DNA of 42,568 nt. Source: Acidobacteriaceae bacterium (GTDB taxonomy: Bacteria > Acidobacteriota > Terriglobia > Terriglobales > Acidobacteriaceae). Both the position numbers and the translations under genes were made by a program. The stretch covers positions 1-42,568 of the forward strand of contig JANXPR010000126.1 of assembly GCA_025357215.1 (NCBI GenBank), in the 5' to 3' direction. The notes under the pieces are model-generated. The model was not told where the DNA came from. It did no database searches and worked only from the letters and a program-made list of their open reading frames with translations. Shown in pieces: positions 17,246 through 27,628 of this stretch; within the stretch, counting starts at the first letter, position 1; each line of letters begins with the position of its first letter.

Positions 17246-18442
17246 GTGGGCTTCGACGTTGCAGCAATCGGCTTGGGGCAGCTATTCGGCTTTGGTGACG
17301 TAGCCGCGGTGGGTGGCGAGGTGTCGGCCTACCTTGGATTCGGCGCGGCCGATGCGGCGGCCGCTGGAGCCACCGACGTTGGCCTTGGCGTAGGCGCTGA
17401 TGCGGTGGCCGGGACTGACGCAGCTTTGGGGGTCGGTGCAGTGGCGGCCGATGTGGGGGCTGGCCTGGGCGCTGCGGATGCCTTTTCTGGGGCTGGTGTG
17501 GTTTCGGGAGCCCTCGAATCGGCCGGCGGCGGCTTCGCGACCGACACAGCCGCCGCCACCGCGGCAGGGACCGGCGAAGTGGGAGCCAGCGCCAGCCTGC
17601 CGGGCGCCGGCACGATCGACGCCGCGAGCGCGCTTGCTGGCTCTCAGAACATCGACGCCACCCTCGGGGTCGAATCGGCGGTCCCTACCGCCGACAGCGG
17701 CGTCACCACGGCCGCCGCGGCGCAGGCTGCAAACCCGGGAATCGGCGGGGCATCCCCGATGGGGCCGGGAATGGGCGGGGCGACGGCGATCGGGGAGCAG
17801 GTGCCGGCTGCGGCCGCGACCGAAGCTGCCGCGCCGGCAGGCGATATGCTTTCCGGGATTGGCGACAAGGCGGGCTCGCTTCTCGGCAACAAAGCCGTGC
17901 AGATGGGGTTGCCGCTCGGCGTGCTGGGTTATGATCTCTTGAAGGGGCCGCCGCCGCTGCCGTCCAATGCGATCTCAGCCATTAATGGCGCGCAGCAAGG
18001 CGGGCAGAATATCCCGCTGTTCAACCAGACCGCCGCCACCGATCTCAACCTTGCCAACAATTTCCAGATCAGCCCGGCGCAGGCGGCTTCCATCAACACA
18101 TGGAAGCAGAATCAGTACAATGCGCTTTATCAGCAAATCGCCAACCAGGGGAACGCCAACCCAGAATCGACGTCTGAGTGGGTACAGGGCAAAAACCAGA
18201 TCGACCAACAGGCGCTCTCCCAACAGACCCAGATGGTCAGCCAGCTGATAACTACCGCGTTCCAGGCGGCCGGCGCCGCGAATTCCGCCACCTCGCAAAT
18301 GGACAATACGCTGATGCAGGCAGCGCAGCTGCAAATCCAGCAAGATAATGCGTTCCAGCAATCGGTGTCGTCGGCCCTGCAATCGTTTGGGCTGATCGCT
18401 GCCCTTAGTGGCAAGTTCGGGAATTCTGGAGCAACAGCATGA
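17246..18442 (+). CDS. Gly/Ala-rich then Gln-rich protein; ejection/internal virion protein candidate
   Basis: 398 aa; GTG start with aggagggg SD; upstream of two other ejection-like proteins. Confidence 0.6.
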   Translation: MGFDVAAIGLGQLFGFGDVAAVGGEVSAYLGFGAADAAAAGATDVGLGVGADAVAGTDAALGVGAVAADVGAGLGAADAFSGAGVVSGALESAGGGFATDTAAATAAGTGEVGASASLPGAGTIDAASALAGSQNIDATLGVESAVPTADSGVTTAAAAQAANPGIGGASPMGPGMGGATAIGEQVPAAAATEAAAPAGDMLSGIGDKAGSLLGNKAVQMGLPLGVLGYDLLKGPPPLPSNAISAINGAQQGGQNIPLFNQTAATDLNLANNFQISPAQAASINTWKQNQYNALYQQIANQGNANPESTSEWVQGKNQIDQQALSQQTQMVSQLITTAFQAAGAANSATSQMDNTLMQAAQLQIQQDNAFQQSVSSALQSFGLIAALSGKFGNSGATA

Positions 18443-19920
18443 TCGGGGATGATCAGACGTTCGATGAGCGGGCCGGCGGCATGTTCGATCAACCGTTTGC
18501 AGAGCGGGCCGGCGGCATGTTCGATCCGGGCGCGGCTGATCCGCAAGACCAAGGCGGCGGAGCTCCGTCATGGCTGGCCGATGCTTCCGCGGTGCCGCCC
18601 GGTGCGGCCGCGGCGCTTAACGGCGCCCAAGGCGGGGGCGTGTCGGCTGATCCGCGCCTCGATAAATTGCAGGGGGAGTTTGACCAGCTACGGACTGATC
18701 GCCGCGCCGCGCTCGATCCTCTGTACAAGCAGGCTCACGACCAGATCGAGCAGCCTAGTCCTCAGATTCCACAGATGGAGAAATCCCCCAAGGCCCCAAC
18801 CCAACAGATCGGCCAAGGCGCGATGGAATTCCTGCAGGTCGCTACCGTTTTCGGGGCGCTTGCTGGATTACTGGCGCGGCGCGGCACCACTACCTCGCTC
18901 AATGCTTTTGGTGCCGCCATCAAGGGGTTCACCGAAGGAAACCTGGAGGTTTACAAATCAAAATACGAGGAGTGGAAAGCCGCCACCACGGAGGTTCTAA
19001 ACAACAATCAGCAAAAGCTGGATCAGTATAATATGATCTGGAAAGACAAAAAAATGAACCTCGACCAGAAGATGGAGGAGATCAAGCTGGTCGCATCTCA
19101 GTACGGCGATGAGATCACTTATAATCTCACGGCTCAAGCTAACTACACCGCCGCGGTTCAAGCGATCGAGAAGCAGCGGGAGTTTCAGTGGAAGATGCAA
19201 CAAAGCACGGACAAAACGGTACGCGACCAAACAGCTTTGATGAGCAAGCTTCAGGACAAGCAAGACAAGAAGGATGAAATCAAAACGGTTGGCGACGGCA
19301 TTATTTCAGGGCTGCAAGACCCGAAAACTACCGGGCTTTACAGCAACCAACTTCCGCTCCGCGCGTATTTGACAAAACAGGGCTTCAACCAAGCCCAGGC
19401 GGAGCTCCAGTGGAGGGCCGCCGAAAAGCAAGTCACGTCGCAGAATGGACCCCAACAAGGTCGGTTCTTTGGTCTCGCCAAGGGCGTTGACAGCAACATC
19501 GATCGCGTGTTGGAGCTTTCAAAGCAGATGGACCTATCCGGGATGGGTCCGTGGAACACCGCGAAGCTGGAATATCTCATAAAGACCCGTGGAAACACTC
19601 CAGAGGGAAGGCTGGCGACCCGCTACATAACGGCGGTGGCGGACCTCAAAGAGCCTCTTGCCCAGCTTTCAAACGGGGCATACGCCCCGACTGAATCATC
19701 GTGGGTGCAGGCAAACAAGCAGGTGAACAGCGATTACGGCGTGAAGCAGCTGGCTGATTCATTGGATGAGGTTAAGCGATCGATTAAATTCCGGGTGAAC
19801 GCCATCAAGTCGATCGGCGGGTTACCGCCAGGATCGGAAAACCGCTACGCTTCTCCGGCCACTACGGAGGAGCCGCCGAATAAACCAGCGGCGCAGCAAG
19901 ACCCATTGGGAATCAGGTGA
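18439..19920 (+). CDS. Coiled-coil internal virion/ejection protein candidate
   Basis: 493 aa; ATGA overlap with upstream gene; duplicated ERAGGMFD motif at N-terminus. Confidence 0.6.
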   Translation: MIGDDQTFDERAGGMFDQPFAERAGGMFDPGAADPQDQGGGAPSWLADASAVPPGAAAALNGAQGGGVSADPRLDKLQGEFDQLRTDRRAALDPLYKQAHDQIEQPSPQIPQMEKSPKAPTQQIGQGAMEFLQVATVFGALAGLLARRGTTTSLNAFGAAIKGFTEGNLEVYKSKYEEWKAATTEVLNNNQQKLDQYNMIWKDKKMNLDQKMEEIKLVASQYGDEITYNLTAQANYTAAVQAIEKQREFQWKMQQSTDKTVRDQTALMSKLQDKQDKKDEIKTVGDGIISGLQDPKTTGLYSNQLPLRAYLTKQGFNQAQAELQWRAAEKQVTSQNGPQQGRFFGLAKGVDSNIDRVLELSKQMDLSGMGPWNTAKLEYLIKTRGNTPEGRLATRYITAVADLKEPLAQLSNGAYAPTESSWVQANKQVNSDYGVKQLADSLDEVKRSIKFRVNAIKSIGGLPPGSENRYASPATTEEPPNKPAAQQDPLGIR

Positions 19921-21668
19921 TGGACGATCAGCAACCCGCCGCCCCCAAGCTGTCGATGCAGGATATCCGCTCGAAATTTCCGCAGTACGGAGACATGTCA
20001 GACGACAAGCTGGCGGACTCCCTGCACGAGAAATTCTACAAGGACATGCCGCGCGATCAGTTCAACGCCTCGATCGGCTTTACTCCGGAGCCGTTTGATC
20101 TCGAGAAGATGGCAGCGCAGAATCGCTCTGACGTGATGGGCAACGTCAAGGCGATAGGCCGCGGCGTCGAGCTCGGGGTGGAGGGGCTGGCGGGCCTGCC
20201 GGGCGACGTCGAGCGCTTGGTTGGGTCGGGCGTAAAATGGGCAGGCCACAAGCTCGGGCTCAAGGATCCGCCGGAGGGCTCCGATCGATACGCCATGCCA
20301 AGCTCGGAGGATATCGGAAAGCAGCGCGAGAAGGTCACCGGAAAATTCGATGAGCCCAGCACCACCTCGCAAAAGTACCTGCAATCGGTCGGTGAATTTC
20401 TGCCTTACATTGCGCAGCCGGAAGCAGCGGCGCTCAAGAAAGGCGGCCAGAGCGTCATCCGGAACGGCGTCAAGACCACCACCAACCAGATCGCGGCGAC
20501 CAGCGCTGACAAGCTGGGCACCCGCGTTGCTGGCGCGGTGGCGGGCGGCGTTGGCTCGGAAGCTGCCGGCGAAGCAGCGGAGGATACCGGCTATGAGGGG
20601 TTGGCTCGCGTGGCGGGTGGCGCGGTCGGCGGAGGCTTAGCCGGCAAGATCGAGAAGATGATCGCGGACGGCAGCACCAAAAGCATGCTCAAGGCCGGCG
20701 ATGAAATCAAGGCAGCGTCCAAGCAGGGTTACGACGTGCTGCAGAATAACCCGACCACGATTAACCCGGCGCTAGTCAACAACCTTCATACGGTGGTGGA
20801 CGCGGCATTTAATCAGCGGTGGTTTTCGGAAGTCACCGCGCCAGCCACCTATCGGACCATGAAGGATTTTGAGCGCGCCAACCGGCGATGGACGATTGGC
20901 GACGTCATGGGGCAGTACGAACGTCTTGGAAGGATTGTCCCGGGAGGTTCGATTTCGGCGCAGGACGCGGAGGCGGCGCGGCTCCTGCGAGGTGAGATTC
21001 TGGATTGGCTCGATACCAACGTGCAAGGCGTCAAGCCGCAGATCAAGGAAGCGCTCGGTAATTGGTCGATGCACAAGAAGATCGAGGAAATGGAAAAGGT
21101 GATCGAGGTAGGTCGAGATCGAGCGGCCGTTTCCGGCACCGGCGCCAACGTGCAGAACACGCTCCGCCAGGAGCTCAGAAAGATTCTCAATAACGACAAG
21201 CGGCTTCGCGGCTACCCACCGGAGGTGATCGCCCAGATGGAGCAGGCCGTTACCGGATCGTTCATGCAAAATATCGCCCGCTTTGGCGGAAGGTTCGCGC
21301 CGACCGGGCTGCACTCCAGCGCCTTCACGCTGGCGCTGGCGCTGCACTCTGCCCCGATGGCGGTGGCTGGCGCCGCCACCGGCTACGCGAGCAAGAAACT
21401 CGGAGATTTCCTGACGCACCGCCAGATCGAGGATATTATCGTCTCGCTCGAGCAGCACGCTCCATCGAACGCCGGCGCGACCGCGCGCCGCCAAAACGTC
21501 ATGAGCCGGGTAAGCGGCCTGCCGGCGCAGGGTGCTGCCCGCGGCGCGGTCGCGGCGGAGCAGCAACAGAACACGACCAACCCACCGGGCGGCCCGCTTC
21601 GCGTCACGGTCAACCCGCGCTATGATCCCCAGGCCCGAGACTCGGCCCTGGAGAACGCCAGCCCATGA
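19917..21668 (+). CDS. Internal virion/ejection protein
   Basis: 583 aa; FPQYGDMSDDKLADSLHEKFYKDMPRDQFNASIGF motif recurrent in podoviral internal virion proteins. Confidence 0.65.
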   Translation: MMDDQQPAAPKLSMQDIRSKFPQYGDMSDDKLADSLHEKFYKDMPRDQFNASIGFTPEPFDLEKMAAQNRSDVMGNVKAIGRGVELGVEGLAGLPGDVERLVGSGVKWAGHKLGLKDPPEGSDRYAMPSSEDIGKQREKVTGKFDEPSTTSQKYLQSVGEFLPYIAQPEAAALKKGGQSVIRNGVKTTTNQIAATSADKLGTRVAGAVAGGVGSEAAGEAAEDTGYEGLARVAGGAVGGGLAGKIEKMIADGSTKSMLKAGDEIKAASKQGYDVLQNNPTTINPALVNNLHTVVDAAFNQRWFSEVTAPATYRTMKDFERANRRWTIGDVMGQYERLGRIVPGGSISAQDAEAARLLRGEILDWLDTNVQGVKPQIKEALGNWSMHKKIEEMEKVIEVGRDRAAVSGTGANVQNTLRQELRKILNNDKRLRGYPPEVIAQMEQAVTGSFMQNIARFGGRFAPTGLHSSAFTLALALHSAPMAVAGAATGYASKKLGDFLTHRQIEDIIVSLEQHAPSNAGATARRQNVMSRVSGLPAQGAARGAVAAEQQQNTTNPPGGPLRVTVNPRYDPQARDSALENASP

Positions 21669-21937
21669 ACGCTTCGCCGCCGTTTGACTTTGACGCTGAC
21701 GCAATAGCTGACGCAATAGAGGTGGCGGCGCCGATCGTGGTTCCTAAGCCGGCCAAGGCACCGAAAGAGCCCAAGGATCTGTCAGAGGTGCTGGAGCTCG
21801 CGATCCGAAAGGTGCTTCGCGACAAGGACACCAAGCCGGCCGATCGGGTGAAGGCTATCGAGGCAGGCACCAAGCTCCTGTCAATCAAGCACAAGATCGA
21901 AGGTGGAGGGAACGATGGAAACTTCTTCGGCAAGTAG
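21665..21937 (+). CDS. Hypothetical protein
   Basis: 90 aa ORF with ATGA overlap. Confidence 0.6.
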   Translation: MNASPPFDFDADAIADAIEVAAPIVVPKPAKAPKEPKDLSEVLELAIRKVLRDKDTKPADRVKAIEAGTKLLSIKHKIEGGGNDGNFFGK

Positions 21938-22367
21938 GGAGCTCCCGGAGGGCGTGACGCAGGGCGATCTTTACGACGGCCCTGTGGTGGTTCCGCTCAA
22001 GCCGGCCGCGCCAGCACCGCCGGCGGCAGCGTCATTGGTGACCCCGATCCCGGAGGTTGATTTGACGCCGGGGTCAATCGAATGGCGATCCGGGCCAAGG
22101 CCACCCGGGTATCATCCCGCCGGTGAGGTGACACCTGTTGCTGATCTCAAAAAAAGCTATCCTGCGGTCTTGACGGCGGCGCTGGACGTGCTGAACGCCC
22201 GCCTCCTGGGACTGATCGCGGTAGTGGCGGCTTGCGCGATCTGGGGGTTTGCGGTCTACGATCCCACAACCCAGCGAATCGCGGCCGCGAGTCTTTTCAG
22301 TCTGACGGCGCTGTTGCCGCTGATCGTGCTTTACTGGAAAGCCGGCGTGACCGGCGGAGGGGGTTGA
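21915..22367 (+). CDS. Two-TM membrane protein (holin-like candidate)
   Basis: C-terminal helices LLGLIAVVAACAIWGFAVY and IAAASLFSLTALLPLIVLYW. Confidence 0.5.
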   Translation: METSSASRELPEGVTQGDLYDGPVVVPLKPAAPAPPAAASLVTPIPEVDLTPGSIEWRSGPRPPGYHPAGEVTPVADLKKSYPAVLTAALDVLNARLLGLIAVVAACAIWGFAVYDPTTQRIAAASLFSLTALLPLIVLYWKAGVTGGGG

Positions 22368-22368
22368 T

Positions 22369-22809
22369 ATGAAAATCAGGGAATCTTTCACGTTCGTTTT
22401 TGGGTTGCTGTTCGGCGCGGCTCTTTTGACGGCCCTCGGCTCGCTCGAGGTGCGCCACGCCAAGGGGCAATCCACTTTCGCCGGCCCGAACGTGTACGCC
22501 TACACCGCCGTCACCACGGCCCAGGTCATCATCGGCGCCAACCCGACGCGGCACGCGCTGCAAATCTGCAATCCGGGAGCGGCCAACATTCTGTGGATCG
22601 CGCCGCAGAACGTCCCGATCGGCGGCAACACCGGAGCTCTTACCGCTCTAATCGTACCGTCCGCGAACGGCGCCGGCACCGTGGGCGTGCCTGTGACCGC
22701 CGCCGGCACTGTGCCGTGCTTCGCGCCGCCGGTGAACGCGCCATCCATCGGTGCATCGTGGTCGGGATTTTCGACCACCACGCCGGTTACAGTATACGAG
22801 TGGCCGTAA
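22369..22809 (+). CDS. Secreted/virion beta protein with N-terminal hydrophobic signal
   Basis: MKIRESFTFVFGLLFGAALLTALGSL; C-terminal TTPVTVYEWP similar to 23264 product. Confidence 0.55.
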   Translation: MKIRESFTFVFGLLFGAALLTALGSLEVRHAKGQSTFAGPNVYAYTAVTTAQVIIGANPTRHALQICNPGAANILWIAPQNVPIGGNTGALTALIVPSANGAGTVGVPVTAAGTVPCFAPPVNAPSIGASWSGFSTTTPVTVYEWP

Positions 22810-22819
22810 GGATCGAGCC

Positions 22820-23260
22820 ATGTCCAACCGTCTAGGGACGCCTCAATCGGCGCTGCGTGCGACCGCGATTGTTGCCGCGGTCACTAACCCGACCGCCCTC
22901 GGCGCCACACTGACGCTGCCGTTCGGCACCGCTCAATGGCAGGCGGTTTTGTCGCTGGCGTTTATCTGGGTGGCGAGCGCCACGGTCGGGAGCCGCTTGA
23001 TCAGCGTGCTGATCAAGGACGCCAACAATAATATCATTTGGCAATCGCAAGTCGCCACCGCGCTGGTCGCCTCCACCACGTTGAATGGATTTCTGGGTGG
23101 AGCCGTTCCTAACACCAACTCGGCCGGCCCTCCCATTACGTATTACGCGCCGCTGCCGTTCGATCTGCCTATTCCGCCAGCCGCGGTCATTGAGGTGATC
23201 GACACGGCATCGATCAGCGTTGCGGACACGTGCTCGATCGCGGCTATCATTTCGGGGTGA
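22820..23260 (+). CDS. Virion/tail protein
   Basis: ORF from ATG 22820 with ggatcgag upstream. Confidence 0.55.
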   Translation: MSNRLGTPQSALRATAIVAAVTNPTALGATLTLPFGTAQWQAVLSLAFIWVASATVGSRLISVLIKDANNNIIWQSQVATALVASTTLNGFLGGAVPNTNSAGPPITYYAPLPFDLPIPPAAVIEVIDTASISVADTCSIAAIISG

Positions 23261-23263
23261 GAA

Positions 23264-23572
23264 ATGGGCACCTACCCGTCGCCGGCATCGATCAAGACGC
23301 CCAACGTCGGCAATGCCGCCAGCGTCCAGATCGCGCCACCTAATCTCGGACGTGTCGCGCTGTACGTGTTCAATCTCAGCGTCAATGTGATCTGGCTATC
23401 GCCAACTGTCAGCACCGATCAGACGCCGCTTGCGGCTCTCGCGAATGGCGTAGGCTCGATCCCGATTCAGCCGGGTGCTGGATTGGTGTTCCAGAATTGG
23501 AACGGCGCCATGAACGCCATCGCTCAGGCCGGAGCAACCAACGCCGTGAGCGTGTGGGAATACTATCCGTGA
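23264..23572 (+). CDS. Virion/tail protein, possible paralog of 22369 product
   Basis: 102 aa; GRVALYVFNLSVNVIWLSP ... TNAVSVWEYYP. Confidence 0.55.
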   Translation: MGTYPSPASIKTPNVGNAASVQIAPPNLGRVALYVFNLSVNVIWLSPTVSTDQTPLAALANGVGSIPIQPGAGLVFQNWNGAMNAIAQAGATNAVSVWEYYP

Positions 23573-24177
23573 CCGCCCCGATTGGCCCAACCCAGCTAGT
23601 GACCCCGTTTCCCGGATTGGCATTTCAGGGATTGATGCATCCCGGCTACGTTGCCGGTAGATATTACTTAGGCACACTGATGGGAGGTGGTGCTGGTGGC
23701 GTTGCCTTCGTCGCGAACCTGACCTATTTTTCTCCATTCGCAGTATTTCAGAACAGGAATTTTTCTGCACTTGCCATTGACGTGACGGTGTCGGGAACAG
23801 CCAACAATGCTCAATATGCTGTTTACAGTAATGTCGGCGGCGTCCCGGCAAATCTGGTAGTCGATGCTGGACTCGCGACCGGAGCAAACCCGCTGCAAAG
23901 CACTGGCATGAAGCCAAGCGCTGCCGCGTGCGCCCTATCGGCTGGGTTTTATTGGATGGCTGTTGTCCTGGATGGAACCGCAACGATCAGCGCTCTTTCC
24001 GCTAATCAGGTTGGTTTGATTTCGCTAATGGGTTCATCTGTTGATCTGGTTGCTCCCGACAGTGCCATAACCGGCACTTTGGCTTTTGGAGCCTTCCCGG
24101 CGGTTGCCTTTTCTGGCGCAATGGGGGCGCTAACCTATGTAACCACCGCGAATCCCGCCGTGAGTCTGCGCGCATGA
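23569..24177 (+). CDS. Tail/receptor-binding-like protein
   Basis: GTGA overlap start; MHPGYVAGRYYLG...; located in tail module. Confidence 0.55.
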   Translation: MTAPIGPTQLVTPFPGLAFQGLMHPGYVAGRYYLGTLMGGGAGGVAFVANLTYFSPFAVFQNRNFSALAIDVTVSGTANNAQYAVYSNVGGVPANLVVDAGLATGANPLQSTGMKPSAAACALSAGFYWMAVVLDGTATISALSANQVGLISLMGSSVDLVAPDSAITGTLAFGAFPAVAFSGAMGALTYVTTANPAVSLRA

Positions 24178-24187
24178 GCTTCGCCAC

Positions 24188-25516
24188 ATGACATGGCCCA
24201 CCACATTCGGCGCGATCGCTGGCGGCAATCAGCCGTTGTCGCTGTTCGATACCATGTTCCAGCAAGTGGCGGCGATCAGCACGATCCCATCGAGCGCGGT
24301 CGGCACTAACGCTATTTCGCTGACGCCTCTCGTGAATTGCCCGACGCTTTCCGCGTACAATGAGCTTTGCTCTTTTCGGTTTCGCGCGGTCGGCGCCTCC
24401 ACCGGGTTGGTCACAGCGCAATTCAATGGCCTCGGGCTCCTCCCGGTCTATCACGCGGACGGCGTGACGCAGGCGACCACTGGCGACATTCTGAACATCA
24501 GCGAATATGTCCTGACATTTAGTCAGGCGCTCAATGCCGGTGCCGGGGGTTTCTTCCTCGAGTCGCCGGGGTTGGCTCCTGCCAGCGCATCGGTGGTTGC
24601 AGCCATCGCCACGCCGGGCGGGAGGCTTACGTTTCAGAGCGCCGTCCCGGTGATGTCGGCCAACCAGCTTAACCAGCAAACGCTGTTTTACGCGCCGTAT
24701 TCAGGACCATTCATTGCGCTCTACAACGGCACCACGATTCAGTCTTACCAGTTCACGGCAAACAACGCTGATCAGGTAGGATTATCGATCGCGATGGCGG
24801 GCAGCGTCAACTGGCCCTCCGGCACCATGTTCGACGTGTTCGTGACCTTGGTGGCAGGCGTCGTCACGCTTTGCTCGCTGGCCTGGACCAACACGACCAC
24901 GCGCGCGACCGGGCTCGCGATCTTCGGCGGCTTCCTGACCAACACTTCAATCATGACGGCGCGAACCACCGCCGGGACGATCGCGGTTGCGGCCAATCAA
25001 GGAACATGGGTCGGATCGTTCTTCGCTTCTGCAAATGGTACGTCGCAGTGGCAATTCGGCGGCTCGGCCAGTGGCGGAACGGCTGGATTGTTCTACCTCT
25101 ACAACTACTACAATCAAGTGCTGGTTAACTCTGTTATCACCGATAGCGGGGCGACCTATAATTACACCAGCGCGAGCGTGAGGCAGGCAAGAGCCAGCAC
25201 CGGAAACGGCTTTACTTACGTCCAAGGATCATCGGAAAGGGCGGCACTATTTGATTATGTAACCAGCATGGGATTCGGTGTAGCTACAAGCATTGCTAAC
25301 CTCGGTATCGCAATCAACTCAACCACCGTATTCAACGCGGTTAGCTCCATAGTTGACAACTCAGCCACAAGCAATAATTGGTCAACAACAACTCATTATG
25401 GGGCAGCGTCAACAGGATTAACCACCGCCAACGCCCTGGAGCAGACCCAGGTTGGAGGAACCCAGAACTTAAACTTTAATTCAAACAACAAATTCATAGG
25501 TCATATATGGCTGTGA
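24188..25516 (+). CDS. Tail fibre/structural protein
   Basis: 442 aa in distal tail module; FGAIAGGNQPLSLFDTMFQQVA... Confidence 0.65.
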   Translation: MTWPTTFGAIAGGNQPLSLFDTMFQQVAAISTIPSSAVGTNAISLTPLVNCPTLSAYNELCSFRFRAVGASTGLVTAQFNGLGLLPVYHADGVTQATTGDILNISEYVLTFSQALNAGAGGFFLESPGLAPASASVVAAIATPGGRLTFQSAVPVMSANQLNQQTLFYAPYSGPFIALYNGTTIQSYQFTANNADQVGLSIAMAGSVNWPSGTMFDVFVTLVAGVVTLCSLAWTNTTTRATGLAIFGGFLTNTSIMTARTTAGTIAVAANQGTWVGSFFASANGTSQWQFGGSASGGTAGLFYLYNYYNQVLVNSVITDSGATYNYTSASVRQARASTGNGFTYVQGSSERAALFDYVTSMGFGVATSIANLGIAINSTTVFNAVSSIVDNSATSNNWSTTTHYGAASTGLTTANALEQTQVGGTQNLNFNSNNKFIGHIWL

Positions 25517-25932
25517 TCAGCAATCTGGCTGCTTACGCGGCCGTGATCTCTGCCGTCTGCCCGATCGATGGGGTGGACGGAGCCGGGGTGATTTTCTTTG
25601 CCGTAAGCGCAACGCCGGCGCAGATACAAGCCGCCAATGCGGCGGCCGCGGCCTACATTGACGTACCTCCGCAGATCGTATCGATCCAGGTCATCCTTGG
25701 TAATCTCACTGACCAGGAATACACGGCCCTGATGCAGGCCGCGACGGCGCAGATCGCAACAAAGCCCGGCTTGCACCGGGCTATGTTTTCGCAGCGACAC
25801 ATCGACCTATCAAAGCCGGCAGTGCAGACCTTGATCCAGGCCATCATTACCGCCGGAATTCTTACCGCCCAGAGGGCGCAGGTGGTGTTTGTTGCTCCGC
25901 CGATTCCAATCCCGCCGCCGGTTGCTTCTTAG
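25507..25932 (+). CDS. Hypothetical tail-associated protein
   Basis: 141 aa; last gene of the right-pointing module. Confidence 0.55.
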   Translation: MAVISNLAAYAAVISAVCPIDGVDGAGVIFFAVSATPAQIQAANAAAAAYIDVPPQIVSIQVILGNLTDQEYTALMQAATAQIATKPGLHRAMFSQRHIDLSKPAVQTLIQAIITAGILTAQRAQVVFVAPPIPIPPPVAS

Positions 25933-26192
25933 CTTTGCAGTTTCCTGACCGGCTCCGTGGACGTAAACTCCCCGCACCCGGCAGACGCTTCGACCAACGG
26001 AAAATACGCATGGACGATCGGTTGCATTTGCGCTCCCGGCTTCGTCGGATCAACAATTGACGACGCCGGCTGCACCCCAACTATAAACGGCGTGGGCGGA
26101 AACCTAATGCACGCCCCAACCGTGCCGACGCCTTGGGGGGTGTGAAAATACCGACACCCACCGCACTGGTTCACCCCGATTGCGTCTTTCAA
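25929..26192 (-). CDS. Small Cys-rich protein
   Basis: [12 protein letters not shown]...GACIRFPP...GCGEF Cys spacing. Confidence 0.6.
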   Translation of the reverse strand: MKDAIGVNQCGGCRYFHTPQGVGTVGACIRFPPTPFIVGVQPASSIVDPTKPGAQMQPIVHAYFPLVEASAGCGEFTSTEPVRKLQS

Positions 26193-27217
26193 GCTGTCTC
26201 TCCCGATTCCTGGTCGAATTCCAGCGGAGCGCCGCCGCCGTCGCGCGGATTCGCAGCCTCCGCCTCGGCCTGCTCCTGGGCAGATCGATCGGCTTGCTCC
26301 ATACGGCCGCGGAGATCATCGCTTAAGCCCTGGATGATCACCCGCTCGCGCTTGTCACGGGCCTTCCAGAATATTTTGAAAATCTCCGTGCCTCGATCAG
26401 CCGCGGCGCGCGCCAGTATCTCGAGTTGCTGGATCTGCGCGATGGTCAGCCTCTCACCCTCCGGCGAGGGGGTTGATTGCTGGGCGGGCGGCGCGGTCGT
26501 AGCCGCAGGTTGGGCACCACCCGACGCTGGCGAGCCCGCGGCCGCAGGCTTCGCAGACGCGTTGGGCTTCATCGCGTCCGCGCCGGCCTTCGGGTTGTTC
26601 TTAGCCTCATCCACCAGATCCTCGCCGCCCTGATCCATTTCGTCGGACGTGTAGAGCCCGGCGAGCTCCTGGGGGAACGCGCGGCGCAGTGCGAGCGACT
26701 CGGCACACTTGCCAAGCATTAGATCTCCGTATTTGGCCCACATAGCGGTGTAGCCGCCGGCTTTCTTAACCTGGGCGTAGGACTTCCAGCGAGCAACAGA
26801 CCACAGCGGCTCGGTGAAACCGATACGCAGCACGCCAACCTTGGCGGCCATCGGCGGCTCATCCTTAAGCCACGCATCGCACCACACCCCATCAGGACCG
26901 CACCAAAACGGACCTACCTGACCGGCATAGTGGCTTGTGCGCTCCGCGATCAGGCGGAAGCCATCGATGGACGTCTGCACGCCCATCACCTCTTTCTGCA
27001 GGTTCCCGTCCCAGCGCTTGATGGCGTAAATCTGCCGCGCGAACGGATCGAGCCCCGTTCTCCTGCATTGGTGCATGAATAATTCAAGCTCATCGTCAGT
27101 CGCGCCCTTGCAGATCGTACGCTTGATCAGCGCCACCTGCTCGGGATTGAAGGTCACGGTCGGGGCCTGCATCGGCGGCGGCGCCGCGTGGGCCTTGGTT
27201 AGCTCGGTTCCGGTCAT
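26189..27217 (-). CDS. bet: Phage recombination protein Bet (Redbeta/RecT family)
   Basis: [29 protein letters not shown]...[15 protein letters not shown]...[24 protein letters not shown]. Confidence 0.93.
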   Translation of the reverse strand: MTGTELTKAHAAPPPMQAPTVTFNPEQVALIKRTICKGATDDELELFMHQCRRTGLDPFARQIYAIKRWDGNLQKEVMGVQTSIDGFRLIAERTSHYAGQVGPFWCGPDGVWCDAWLKDEPPMAAKVGVLRIGFTEPLWSVARWKSYAQVKKAGGYTAMWAKYGDLMLGKCAESLALRRAFPQELAGLYTSDEMDQGGEDLVDEAKNNPKAGADAMKPNASAKPAAAGSPASGGAQPAATTAPPAQQSTPSPEGERLTIAQIQQLEILARAAADRGTEIFKIFWKARDKRERVIIQGLSDDLRGRMEQADRSAQEQAEAEAANPRDGGGAPLEFDQESGETA

Positions 27218-27220
27218 AAT

Positions 27221-27628
27221 TCACTCCACGTCGTTGGTTGCAAAAGTCACTACATCGATCCGCTTGCCAAGGCTTGCTGCCGCGATCTCGATTTTGATTG
27301 TGTCTATAAAGCCTCTCGCCAAGAGCAGGCGAGCCCTCGCCGTCGTGTTACTGATCGTCCCAGCCTGCATTTCGTCAAGGGTTTTTTGAAAGAAAGCACG
27401 AAGATCGCAGGTGTTTTTCATTATCGACATTGATGTGTACCCTCTCGTTCTGATGTAGAAAGCGAATTCCAAAGCGCGGCGACTTAGCTGCACGTACAGC
27501 CATTGCAGCAAATAATCATTTTTGATTTTAGCGGACATCCAGGCCCCGGAGGGTTCTCGGCTATGCTCAAGTAGCCTTACAAATCTAGCGTATCGCTTTG
27601 CCCCAAGAAAATCCGCGCGCCAGCACAC
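27221..27628 (-). CDS. Hypothetical protein; start uncertain (27430 is a good alternative)
   Basis: ORF 135 aa; ATG at 27430 has gagaggg upstream. Confidence 0.5.
   Translation of the reverse strand: MCWRADFLGAKRYARFVRLLEHSREPSGAWMSAKIKNDYLLQWLYVQLSRRALEFAFYIRTRGYTSMSIMKNTCDLRAFFQKTLDEMQAGTISNTTARARLLLARGFIDTIKIEIAAASLGKRIDVVTFATNDVE

Noticed and set aside
24494-24520. TGTCctgaca-like sequence in the tail fibre gene as a fourth operator
   Set aside because: Spacing does not match the N5 architecture and it is intragenic.
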